Positions 34,721 to 46,390 of a stretch of 64,000 nucleotides of DNA are shown here, piece after piece. The number at the start of each line of letters is the position of its first letter. Within the stretch, counting starts at the first letter, position 1. This stretch comes from Imbricaverruca yamaguchii (taxonomy: Eukaryota; Arthropoda; Thecostraca; Neoverrucidae), in contig JAOTOL010001503.1 in the NCBI GenBank assembly GCA_034440575.1, positions 1,110,001 to 1,174,000 on the forward strand, written 5' to 3'. The notes under the pieces were generated by a model. The model did not search any database. It was not told the DNA's origin and saw only the letters and a program-made list of their open reading frames with translations. A program made the position numbers and the translations under genes.

Positions 34721-37700
34721 GCACCGACTGTGGTAAAAAGCGGCAAGGCCATCAAAACCATACACGTTTTTTTTAAAATATATACAAACACCGTACAATT
34801 ATATCAGCATGCTACTCCCGATCTGCCACACACCAGATCAAATAATTTTCAATCAGCAATCATTCGTCCTTTCTGTTCCTCATCCATTTCAGCATCAATC
34901 ATGAGACTTCTTTCGCCATGGACCAGCAAGTAATCTACGTTCTCGCTTATTCTTTATCTTCATCAACATCGGTGACATTTACAACGGGAGACATCTTAGA
35001 GACGTATAGTGCTATATCATGGAAACTAGAGCATGCCAGATACTCCTTATTGAAGTTGTCATGAGCTTGTACCTCTCCCATACACACATGGCAGAAGTTG
35101 AAGACATTTTGTTTGAACAGTAATGGGTACTAATGGTTTCACTTGCACCAGGAAGATAAACCCATTATTACAAAACAATCCATCAATCGTGCAAAGAGTT
35201 ACAAGTTCAGAGTGAAGTGTGACTTTGAAAGTACTTATACTGCGACGACAGTTATTTTTCAGTTCCACATGTTGCTCTCAGGCATGCTTGCATGCTACTG
35301 TGTGCATGTCAAGGTCAGATATCAGGGTCAAAGGTTACATTTAAGTGTTTTGAAGTTCCCACGTTCCGTCGCTATGACATAAATTTGTATCAAGTTGGTT
35401 TCATTCCACGTAGTTTGTTGTGCGGAATGAGAAAGCTACGCAATCGAACTAATTTCGAAGGTCAAAGATGCAGCCCAGTTCTTCTGTCACCACACGTTTT
35501 CTTTCTCGCCAAACCCCACTTAAATCTGATATCAAGCAATGGCCCGTGGTTAGCCTGGAGTAGCATTCGAAACCAGCTATGTCAATGACAATCTTGAAGG
35601 TAAAACGTCAGTTTGCATATTTCGCATTAATCGCGATTCCTTGCTATGACTTCAATTTAATAAGGAAGAAAAAGAAGTTAGTATCATTCTACGCGGCTTG
35701 TCGAATGGTATCAGAACGTTAAGAAATTCAAATACTTTTGAAGGTTTCGAATTTCCGGTGTGTGTACAATGCTCGAGTAATTTATAGCAGTAGGAGGAGC
35801 ATGTCTCTTTGTTTTCAGCCATTGTGATCAGTCGCTTGGCAAGGATTTCCCTAAGTTGGGGTCCGACCAATACAAATGTGATGAAAAGGGAGAACCTTCG
35901 ACGAATCTCGCGCGTCAAAAATGTATGGTTTGCGTAGTGACTTTCTCCCAAATTTCTAGTTTCATCCATTGTGTTTTTTTGTAGAAGGGGACGGGAGGGG
36001 TGGGGAGCTCCTTGGTTGCGCCTTTGATTGTGATAACAAACACTCATATCCTATTTGACTGGTAGCCAGCGTTTTTTTGTATACTATTGTGGGTGCGAGT
36101 GTCCCCTTAATGTTGACCTTGACCCCCAATCATTTCAACTTTTAACATGGAACTCCATGGAGTATACCCCTCCGAATCAATTTTGATCCGTTCATTGCCG
36201 TCATGTAATGACGGTAACGAACGGATTAATTTTAAAGCCCGATTAATTTTAAGTAATCGACACCCGTGCTTGTGGCTCCTCGAAGAAACACGTGATAACC
36301 TACTTGGAGGACATTTCATTACTGACCTTTAATTGGCATTGGGATATTGCTGTTCGGGACATTTCAATATTCCGACCTTTTTTAAATCGTTCGGTTTTTT
36401 TCGCCGGATGGTTCAACGGTTGTAAAGTATACAAGAGAAGCTACACGTAAATGAAAACAATTTCTTAACCAGTCGGATTTCACAACCGCGAGATAACAAT
36501 GTTGTAATCAGCGCTAGATCTAGGAATTGCCACTTGTCAGCATGGGGAGCAGCACTTGTCCATGGAAGAGCGCCATTTCTTCGGAAAGGAACACTGCGAA
36601 AGCGCCTCTGGCTGAAAAAAATGGATGGGGAGGAGGGACCGGTGCACTATGCCAACCGGGAGGGTCGCCTTTCCTTCCAGGGGGCGCTTTTTCTTTCAAA
36701 GGGGCGCCTCCAGTAGAAAACAAAATCATAGGGCTGTTCGAACAACTGGATTTTATATTACAAGAGAACACGTTTAAAATTGTAACAGGATTGCTCAATG
36801 GTGATTGTGAAATTGGGCCCAGCATATGCCGCACAAAGTTAGGTGCAGGGGAAGTGGATGTATGTTAAGCCTGTTTTCACCTAAGAGGGCCTGGAGCTCA
36901 TGGGGTGAGACAGACTGATTACTTATACACATATTCCGAATTGTCGATCTTTCGGGCACAATTCAATCGCGTCAGAATTTGTATCATGTGAATTTAAGCC
37001 ATTGACATTTTGAGATGTTCTGACGAATCGCACCTGTCTCAAATTACCACAAGCGTGGGGTAAGTTGATCCTATTGGTGGAAAATGTTGATCAGAATCAT
37101 TATTTATGTATATATATACTGTAACGATTACTTGTGATTGCTACTTTTAGCGCTGCGGGCTTTTTTGTGATATTATGTTTTATTACCTGATTTGTTCTGG
37201 TGGCAAAACAAAGAAGCGAGATGAAGAACTTTTTTTAGCACATGCTGAAAATGTTGCTTTTCTTCTCGCTTTTCAATCGATCGAAGAATCGATCGAAATC
37301 AAAATAAATTTTATTTAATTGAAGTTGTCATTTTTTGTGCTTTAACGCAGAGTTTGGACAAGGGTTGGGTCTGGTTAGGTTAGGTTTGTGAAGTTGAAAA
37401 ATGTTTCAATTTTCTTTCTTTTTTTCAAAATAAATTTGAAAACGAATTTCTCTCCAAAAGTAGCCTATATTTTTCTAGGTTGGGTTAGGTTTTTTTTACT
37501 TAGAATATTATCAGAACACAAATTGCTTTAGCTTCTCTAATATCATTTTTTCTCCAAATGTAGGTTACACAAGGGTTGGTGTTTCGTTATGCTCCATTTT
37601 TTTAGGTTAAAGCATTCATTTTTATATTACCGAACTCAAAGCCATTTTTTGGTGTTATTTTGCTCACTACCTGAAAAGCAAACATTTGAAGAGAAAATGA

Positions 37701-38227
37701 GTGGTCCCATCATCTTAGTAACATTCGTAAACATTGCATTGGAATGCTAGAGTCCAAGAATTCGTAAAGCATCTTAACACACACCTTTACCGGATATTGT
37801 TCTTCACAACTTCTACATGAGAATATCAATTTGTAGTGAATATTGTGCACTTCCTCCCCCACCAATTTATTGTCAGACATCTATTCACTGCCAGTGAACA
37901 TCAAACGGAGAAGAAAGATAAAAATTATGGAGGATAATCTTGAATGCTAAATGTACAGGAAGATCCTCTTTCCAAACCTGATCCTATGGTCACTAAAAGT
38001 TATGCCCAATATCATTAAATTAAATGAATGAAAATGTCTTGGACATTGCCCTCTAACATCTGACATATTTAATCAGTGGCAGAACTAACAAACCTCAAAT
38101 CGATGACCGACTGCGCCAAAAGTAACCGTCCTTCCATGTCTTGCGAAAAGGCGCCTTTTAAGCGTTCATGGCTCGCAACGATTCAAACTCAATGGGTTGA
38201 GACTACTATAATGCCATAGCGCCAATC
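34721..38227. other. 3.5 kb without a recognised gene; weak repeats
   Basis: About 35,340-35,460 and 35,630-35,750 share a loosely repeated ~300-bp pattern (CGCTATGACATAAATTTG versus TTGCTATGACTTCAATTT). A 36,178-36,225 stem carries GATCCGTTCATTGCCGTCAT and its inverse. 36,530-36,720 resembles 39,350-39,580. A GGTTAGGTTAGGTTT run lies near 37,374 and AT-rich sequence follows. No supported exon. Confidence 0.5.
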
Positions 38228-38525
38228 AGCAATGGAGGGAAGACAGTCTCGCACGGCCACAGAGTATGAGTTAGGAGTGCGTCCACAGTTTTCGTAAATG
38301 TATTTTTTATAAATTCTTCATGCGTTGCACATTGTGTCACCCAGGCATTGCCACAATACGCATGCAGCACGCGCTGAGCTCATTGCGTGGCACGGTTCAC
38401 AGCGCGTTGTGTTACGGAGCTGGGCCCTGACTGGGCCCCGACTGAGCGCCAGCTGGGCGCTCAGTCGGGTATCGCAGATTGGTATCGCAGCGAAATACCA
38501 GGTTGATATAAGCGCGCGATGATGG
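38228..38525 (+). repeat. Direct repeat C, copy 1
   Basis: Aligns with 42,120-42,390 in the same orientation. Shared blocks are CACGGCCACA, CACAGTTTTC, GTTCACAGCGCGTTGTGTTACGG and GATATAA-CGCGCGATGA. Copy 1 also has a short inverted doubling (TGAGCGCC-AGCTGG-GCGCTCA). Confidence 0.85.
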
Positions 38526-38919
38526 ATTAGGGCCGCGTTGGGCCCCGGTTGGGCTGCCGATTACGCCAGCGTTCCATGTTTTATCGGCGGGGGCCGTGCT
38601 GGGCCCCTGCCGGTGTCCCCAGTCGCGTACTGTACCCGGGAAATGTTTGCCAAGCATTGACGTTTAAAGCTACCTAAGTATCACCCATTGACTCAAGATA
38701 CAAAAATGCCACACCATTCGCGAGATTTCATAACGTGCAATACGCTTGTTTTTGTTACATGTCGCTAATTCTCCATTTTGAAATGCTAAGGAGGCCGTAG
38801 CAACCCCAGCCCACTTGTACACTGATGAGGGTGGCAAGGTACCGTGAGCATGGGAGGATTGAGGAGGCAGAATATTCCCCATAGACATGTAATTATAAAC
38901 GAGCCAACCCATTTAAGGC

Positions 38920-39270
38920 TCAAACTTGTGCTCGACTCGATTTGAATCGAGAATCGACTCATGAATCAATCGTTTATGGATGAGCCGCGAGTTGAATCGA
39001 TTCTTTTCCCCAACATATATCTTGAGTTGTGAGTTGGATCACATCTTTCTAATAAGTAAAAAAATGGGTCGAATCATGAGTCACTCATTCAAATATCGTG
39101 TGAGGGCAGTGCACACTGAATCATATGGCTCATGAGTATGATACCACTGAGTCGGATCTGAATCGATTCAAATTTCTGTCAGTTTATTTGAGTCGCGAGT
39201 CGAATCAGATCTCAAGATCTATGAGTCATATGATAGTCGATTCAAACAATTCGAGTCGCGTACAAGTCTG
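38920..39270. repeat. Degenerate short repeat of GAGTCG/GAATCGA
   Basis: Many close variants of GAGTCGCGAGT, GAATCGATTC and GACTCATGA occur in about 350 bp on both strands. Confidence 0.6.
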
Positions 39271-39349
39271 TTAAGGGTACACGATGAGGAACTTGGCCAC
39301 ATCGGACTCACCTATGCTATCCTTAAATTCAGAGCTGACAATACATAAT

Positions 39350-39600
39350 GCGTGGCTGTCTGTCTGTAACTGGTCCAGGAATTGTAATCGTAGGGAGGGG
39401 CACTTGTCTGGGAGGTGCGATTTCTTCGGAAGGCTACTGTTACGAAAGTACCTGGAGGGGCGCCTCTGGATGACAAATTCGAAAAAAAACGAACTTTCTC
39501 GGAGGAAGCTTTTTTTTCCGGCTGGAGGGACGCCAGCTTCCGTGGCCAGGGGAGGTAGGAGCTCATATCCATGTCCCTCTCCATTCTCCAGATCTGCCAC
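39350..39600 (+). repeat. Repeat K, also seen weakly at 36.5 and 42.85 kb
   Basis: The blocks GGGCACTTGTCTGG, GATTTCTTCGGAA and GGGGCGCCTC recur at 36,540-36,720 and, more weakly, at 42,890-42,940. Confidence 0.5.
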
Positions 39601-39659
39601 TGTAATTGGTGATCACATCAAACCTTCGAGACAGGCCTGAATAAACATTTATAATTTCG

Positions 39660-40699
39660 TCCAGGGCAGTCATGCATTCGATAATATTCCTGCAGGACAG
39701 TCCTGCATGACATTATAATCCTGTAGGACAGTTATCCATCTTTTATCAAATCCTGCAGGATTGTCCTGCAGGATCGCGTGTCTGTGCAGGAGTGTATGAG
39801 AAATTCTGCAGGATTCTGTAGAATTGTGGGGATTTTCTGCGGATCCTGCAGGTCTTTTTTACTAGGGATATGTGCCTAGCAAATATCGATTGAAATTTGA
39901 ATATGAGCCTGTAGGCCAATACTCACCAAAAATAACCTTCCGAATGGTTCCGTCGGTCAAAGAGGGGAGAAAAGGCAAGCGCTGGAGCGCGTCCGGAATG
40001 GCGCGGTCGCCACTCCTTCCAAATCCCCTCCCTCGGCAGCAGTAAATGGGGGAATACCACAGTGCGGCGGCATGGTGCTTTGTGTGTGTGGCTTGGGCTA
40101 GACCGCAGGTCTCCCCACCCGTCCCATCCCATCCACCCTACCAGCCGAATTTGCAGGACAACGCGCGAAAATGTTTGGAATGTTCTGTTGTAGACGGTAG
40201 AGGTGGCATTTCATGGTCCTGAAATATGTTTTGCACTGGTCACGAGACTAATTCAGTTGGCTCTTTGCGAATCATCCCTAGTGGAAAAATATCAGGGATA
40301 CTGCAGGATTCTGTGTGAGAAATTGATACAAAGATACTGCAGGATCCTGTGCATAAACCCTACAGGGTCCTGCATATAATCCTGCTGGGTCCTGCGGGAT
40401 CCTTCACATAGATCCTGATGGATGCTATGTGAACTGTCCTGCATGATCCTTCACATAAATCCTGCACGATCCTTGATATAAATCCTGCACGATCCTTGAC
40501 ATAAATTCTGTAGGATCCAGGGCTTTCCTGCAGGATCGTGCGCATAAGTCCTGCAGAATCCTTCACATAAATCTTGTTGCATCCAGGGCTGCCTGTATGA
40601 TCCTTTACATCAATCCCGTTGTTGGATTAAGGTCTGTCATGCAGGGTTCGGCATGGAAATTGAATGGGAGCCTGCATGATGCTGTGGTGTCCTACATAT
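39660..40699. repeat. CCTGCAGG-rich degenerate tandem array
   Basis: Dozens of variants of ATCCTGCAGGAT, TCCTTCACATAAATCCTGC and CCTTGACATAAAT recur. A clear local period of 23 bp is visible near 40,455-40,505. The core is self-complementary, so both strands look alike. The sequence at 39,900-40,200 is an interruption. Confidence 0.8.
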
Positions 40700-41520
40700 A
40701 GGTCATACAGGGTCCTCCACTTAGATTTTACTGGATCTTGCAGTTGAACACAGCATCCGACACCTGAAATGAACAAGACATTCGTGGTTTTGCGAAGGAT
40801 ATTGCATGATTTTCGTCAGAATTCTGAACAATATGATCATGTACAGTAAACCTGCAGGATCATGCACATAAATTCTGCAAATTTTTACGCAGGTATTGTA
40901 CGGTATCCTGCATAATCATCCTGCCAGATCCTGCACAGTAATACAACAGGATTATGCAGCGCTACATGTAGAGTAAACATGCAGGACTTAGCACAATAGT
41001 TTTACATGATTACTGTGCATACACCTCTACATACCCCCATGTCCACAATTCGTATCAGCAGGATTATTCACAATAATACTGCAACACTCAGATAATTCAG
41101 AATCATGTAGGATTTTATGCAGAAACAATGCATCATGTGTGACACCATACTTCTAATTTCCAAGCTGAATTATTTCAGCCCGGAAATTCTACAAATAGTG
41201 TCGCACAAACCTGGTATCTTCCCCTACACATTATATACATATTATGTACATATTATGCCTTGCAAGAAGTGTACATGACTCATAATTATCCTGGAAATAA
41301 GCCAGTTTTTGTCAGGAATCCTGGGAGAACAAATTGTTCCACAATTGGCATGGTTCAGTATGTTAGATGATCAAAGCTCAAGAGCCATCAAATTAACACA
41401 CCACAAAATGTAGGTATCCCTGTACTGTAAGTCCTCAGAACATATAACACAAATGTTCTGGTGCCGTGATTGTATTACATCATATGGTCTCCACAGTTCG
41501 AGCAGTCGGGGTGGCAGACT
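40700..41520 (+). repeat. Direct repeat X, copy 1
   Basis: About 800 bp aligns with 43,245-44,050 in the same orientation at about 90 percent identity by eye. Examples are TAATACAACAGGATTATGCAG, AACAATGCATCATGT, GCAAGAAGTGTACATGACTC and ATGTTCTGGTGCCGTGATTG. Confidence 0.92.
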
Positions 41521-42119
41521 TTTCAGTTGGCAGTTTAAATAATGCAAAAAATAGCTTGGAGTTTGGCAATATAGCACACATTTTCATTTAGACCATCACA
41601 ACCTAACATAGGCCAACCTTCCATGGAACAAACAATTATCAACAAAGGCATGGAAGACTAATTTTAAAATTGTGGTTTCAGAATTTGTCAAATGTATTGA
41701 ACTAAGCTGTTTTGTGTTTTATGTCAGCTGTTTTTTAGCACAAAAAATGGGACGTTTAAAAAAATAAAAATATAAAACCTAACCTAACCCGACGACATCA
41801 TACCGCACATGTTTGCTCTCTTCACGGAAGTAAAACGTGTGCAAAACTTGTCTCATGAATATGCTACAAAAACAAAAACAATACTGATTAGATTTGATGG
41901 TGTTAGATTTCTCACAAAATAAGTTTTCCATATGTTACCTCCACCTAGGGGTCTGATACCAAGGCTTCCCGGCTATAGGTTACCAAAGGGTAACCTATAA
42001 CCGGGAAGGTTTTTATGTAAGGTTAGGTTTTGTATTTTTCAAGTGGTAAAAATTGCCAGATTACATTTAAAAAATCATAAAAACATGTTGTCGTAGGCTG
42101 GGCCAGGCTACGTTTTTTT
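41521..42119. other. AT-rich spacer with a short TTAGG-type run
   Basis: AACCTAACCTAACCC at 41,776-41,790 is the complement of the arthropod telomeric motif but has under three copies. No gene recognised. Confidence 0.5.
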
Positions 42120-42390
42120 TTCCGTTGCACAGTTGGGAGAAAATAGTCTCACACGGCCACATAACATGAGTCAGGAGTGCATCCACAGTTTTCCTAAATG
42201 TGTTTATTCTAAACGTTTCAAGCGCCGCACACATGTCACACACAGCCATCACAACCCACATGCAGCACGCCGAGTTCACCGCGTGACATGGTTCACAGCG
42301 CGTTGTGTTACGGAGCTGGGTCCTGACTGGGTTTGGACTGAGCGCTGGCTGGGCAGCGAAGTGCGAGGATGATATAATCGCGCGATGAGC
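42120..42390 (+). repeat. Direct repeat C, copy 2
   Basis: Partner of 38,228-38,525, about 3.9 kb downstream. Confidence 0.85.
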
Positions 42391-43244
42391 TTGATATAAT
42401 CGCGCGTGCGAGGATAATATAGTATAGTAAAGGTATCTTGATATAGGGTCTGTTCCGGCGACCCCATCCGGAATAGGTTGAGCTTCGGCCAGAATAGCTC
42501 TTCCAGGTCGAGGCGCCGGAACGACGGGTAGAGTTTTGTACTTTAATCAGCTGCTGGCGGTGATATGGTTGTGGTGATATTTGGCGCATATGTGCATTCT
42601 CGGTGCCGATCGGTGGCACTCTCGGTCGCTTGCTCCGCTCTTGCGCGAAGCAGTGACGATTTTTTAAAAAATTCATTGATCTACCTACTTGCTGTTGTGA
42701 AAGTCAGATGAATCCCATTGTGCAGCAGCCATTAGAGGATGAATAAAACATGCTACAATGAGTTTTTTGTTCCGGCTCCGACCGGGAAGCTGACGCACAG
42801 TGATGGATGACGATGGCTTCAGGTGTTCCCGGAGCTCCCAAAAACACTTATTTCAGGGACGGGGATCGGGACATTTTCACATGCTGGGTAGGCAGGTACT
42901 CGTCTGGAGGGAAATAATTTCTTCAGAAGGGCGCTGTGCGGTACTCCCTCGACGCTCTCGTTCAGTACAATATTCATTTAGCGAGGAAAGAGGACTGCAC
43001 TAGAGCATACTGAATTATTTTACTCTGAGGGGGAACCTTGGGACGAAAGATCGTTTAGCGAGGGGCATTCGAGTAGTACGGTGTACTTGACGGGCTACCC
43101 GTGTGAGTTGGGGTGTTGCTTTATACATTTTTGGGTGGGAAAGTGACAACTAATGGTTTTTCCTCCCCAATAACCTCATCTGCTAGCATTCGGCTCTATA
43201 AAGAGTGACCTCCAATCCATTTTTACTTGACCATTGAGTACTTC
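42391..43244. other. No gene recognised
   Basis: Contains a doubled GATATAATCGCGCG phrase near 42,371-42,412 and a weak repeat K match. Confidence 0.45.
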
Positions 43245-44050
43245 ACATGGTTCTGTACTTAGATTTTGCTGGATCCTGCATGTGAACCACACAGCATCCG
43301 GCACCTGAATTGAGCAAGACCTTCATGGTTTTGTGAAGGATATTGTCGTCATGATTATCGTTAGAATTCTGTACAATATGATCATATACAGTAACCATGC
43401 AGGATATTGCACATCAATTCTGCAAACTTTGACGCAGGGATTGTACGTTATCCTGCATTATCATCCTGCAGGATCCTGCGCGGTAATACAACAGGATTAT
43501 GCAGCACTACATGTAGAGTAATCGTGCAGGACTTTGCACGATAGTCTTCCATGATTACTGTGCATACACCCCTACATACACCCCCATGTACAAAGTTGGT
43601 ATTAACAGGATTATTCACAATAATACTGCAGCATTCAGATAATTCAGAATCATGAAGGATTTTATGCAGAAACAATGCATCATGTTTGACACCATACTTA
43701 GAATTTCGAAGCTGAATTCCTTCAGCCTGGAAATTATACAAATGGTGTCGCACAGATCTGGCATCTTCCCTTACACATTATGTACATGTTATGCTTTGCA
43801 AGAAGTGTACATGACTCAGAATTATCCAGGAAATAAGCCAGTTTGTCAGAGATCCTGAGAGAACAAATTGTTCCATAATTGGCACGATTCAGCATGTGCC
43901 AATCATCAAAGCTCAAGAGCCATTAAATTAACACACGACAAAATGTAGGTATCCCTGTATTATAAGTCATCAGAACGCATCACACAAATGTTCTGGTGCC
44001 GTGATTGTGTTACATCGAATGGGCTCCACAGTCCAAGCAGGCGGGGTGGG
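43245..44050 (+). repeat. Direct repeat X, copy 2
   Basis: Partner of 40,700-41,520. It lacks the preceding 1-kb CCTGCAGG array. Confidence 0.92.
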
Positions 44051-44826
44051 TGGCAGACTCCAAGCGACGTTTCCGCAGTTTTGCTCCATCATTTAGTTTT
44101 GCTCTAAACATTCTCCGGACTTCTCCCTCCGACAAGGCAAAGTTGCGACAAAGGAAGATTGAAAAGGAGCACATACGTGTAAACATACATTTTAGAAGGG
44201 TAAATTCGTTTTTAAAATACATCAAAAGAAATGTTCCATTTATGTAAACGTTTGAAGAAAACGCCATCAGTACATGCAAACGCACACAATAGTTCGTTCG
44301 AATAAATATTGGGGAGCCGCCGAATATAAAACAAACATTATCATCAAGTCACCACTCGATCATTTCAACTCTTAACAAGCAATTTCAGCGGCTTTCCAGA
44401 ATTCTTTGTGCATTATTTATATTAGGGTATAGGGCGCAGCAACTGTATCGGTTGCACAGTACACCTATGTACATCGGTCAGACTATAGTTAATGAGTATG
44501 CTTGGTTTGATTGCAATCACTAGAGCATGTGGCATTAGCTAAACTACCAATTAAAAGCATTCCTATTGGAGTGTGAATCGCATGCAGAACACCCTGTGCA
44601 TCTTTACATTAGGTGCATTGCACACAAACTAGAAAATGATGAAATACATCAGAGTGGTACTGGTGAAAACTGGTACTCAGGGGCACGACGAGAAACATTG
44701 TAAGGGAGGGACAGAGACTGCTGGAAGCCTCTCAACCTCCCACTGCATGTATGCCGTGAAGCTAAGGTACCCAACTCATGCTTAACTTCTGATATGGGGC
44801 AGATATTTGTATAACTATGCCAGTGT
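44051..44826. other. No gene recognised
   Basis: AT-rich, short frames only. Confidence 0.5.
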
Positions 44827-45255
44827 TTAGAAAACATGTTGCAACGTATGTAGAAAGTGTTTAGAAAACATGTTGCAATGTGTGTATATTTCCTCCACCA
44901 GTTTACCCTTCACGGCAACCATAATATCGAACCCGATATCCACCTGCAGGGAAATATCCTCCGTGGTCTCCCCACTGATGTTGATCAGTGGCAGGGGGAA
45001 GGGGAGCTCTTGACCAACATGAATGCCCTGGACAGAAAACTGGCCCACCCTGTTCTTAGTGGTGGAGTCTATGGTATGTATAATCATTCTTCCTTCGCCT
45101 GACCTTTCACTGACCTCATCTGCAGTCAGAGACAGCGATTCAGTCTCGAGCAAACTTAGCGCCTCCCTAATGTTTGGCTTGGCAGGTAGCGCATCCTTGT
45201 CAAATCTGTCTTCCTCGCTACCACCTAGGTTCCATTTCCTACTTCCACTTCCTAG
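44827..45255 (-). pseudogene. Protein-like fragment of unknown family, joined to a SINE
   Basis: An open minus-strand frame encodes ALSLLETESLSLTADEV, IIHTIDSTTKNRVGQF and ELPFPLPLINISGETTEDIS. Its amphipathic composition and GC-rich codons differ from the AT-rich surroundings. Upstream (45,256-45,375) the frame runs through SINE sequence. Downstream it decays into a doubled TGTTTAGAAAACATGTTGCAA phrase. I recall similar strings in uncharacterised arthropod proteins but cannot name them. It is probably a truncated exon or pseudogene into which the SINE inserted. Confidence 0.5.
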
Positions 45256-45388
45256 GACCGTTGAGTCATGCAGCGTCGCCAATCTCTCACGCCGATTGGT
45301 CACGGGCGAAGAGTAGCGGCAGGGGAGACTCGAACCCACAACCTTTTGATTGTGAAACGAGCAACTCGCCCTCATGCTACTCGTCCCC
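45256..45388 (-). mobile_element. tRNA-derived SINE, family 1, copy c (3'-truncated)
   Basis: The tRNA-like head with B box and the first part of the body are present. The ACCAATAACC tail is missing; the body stops at the boundary with the coding-like fragment. Confidence 0.85.
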
Positions 45389-45410
45389 GAAGAATCATAG
45401 TGAATATATA

Positions 45411-45411
45411 C

Positions 45412-45494
<83 letters not shown>
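45411..45494 (+). repeat. (AT)n microsatellite
   Basis: Nearly pure AT dinucleotides, immediately past the 5' end of SINE copy c. Confidence 0.97.
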
Positions 45495-45501
<7 letters not shown>

Positions 45502-45559
45502 TTAAGCCGATGGCACCTTTCAGAGTTGTAAGCCTCGGGTTGATTCTCTTTCGGGACCT

Positions 45560-46390
45560 GTTCTGATTTTTTTTCGATGCTCGGGTCGATTTCATGTCAA
45601 ATCTCGGTGTGATACTTTATGGGATTTCATAATTTTAAAACCCCAGCGCAATATTTTGGTCTCCGTACAGTTCCTCCTCGAACCGGGGCTTCCGGTGCGG
45701 TTTTCATGCAGTGTCCTGACACATTTCTTTTCGGGGCACTAGTTTTTTTTGCGTGTGTATATGGGGGGGGAGGGGTCTCTTTGACGTGATTTTTAAACCC
45801 GCATTGCTACTCCGAGTAAGAATTGATTTTGGGGGTCAGCTGCTGCTTTTGGACACCCCGGCGCAATGTTTTGGCATCGAGCGTGATTTTGACGGGCTGC
45901 ATCGTGCCTTTTTCATGGTCCAGTGCGCGTTTTTGGCCCCGGCGTCATTTATTGGGATGCCAAGCGTGAGGTTGCCGGCTTTGACACGTTTTTATGGGCC
46001 GAACACGTTTTGGTGGCCTCTGGCGGATTTTCTCCGGGCACTAGGGTGATTGATAATGTAAGGATTGTTTTTTAGTTTCCCCTGCTTCGTTTTTTTTCGG
46101 GGGGGGGGACCCGGCGGCACGTGGCGAGCCCAGTGTGATATGCCAGCTTTTTGTATCTCCAGGCTCAGCGTGAATTTCAGCGGCCCCGCTCTGATTTATA
46201 GGCGGCGTGATTTACAGGGGCCCGGACAGGAACTTTAGAGACTCCAGCGTTATTTCAAGGACCCGGTAAGATTTCTTGATGATCCCAATGTCAATTTCTG
46301 AGGCCCCAGTGATATTTTTTGGGCCCCTAGCGTGATTTTTAGAAGCCCGGACCGTTCTTTTGGGGCCCAGTGTGATTCATAGAGGCACCG
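45560..46390 (-). repeat. GGGCCC-patterned degenerate satellite, array 2
   Basis: Same half-units as 33.5-34.7 kb but reverse complemented, for example AGCGTGATTTTTAGAAGCCC and GGGGCCCAGTGTGATT. Confidence 0.75.

Noticed and set aside
37374..37388. Interstitial telomere array (TTAGG)n
   Set aside because: Only two to three imperfect copies here and at 41,776-41,790; too short to call telomeric.
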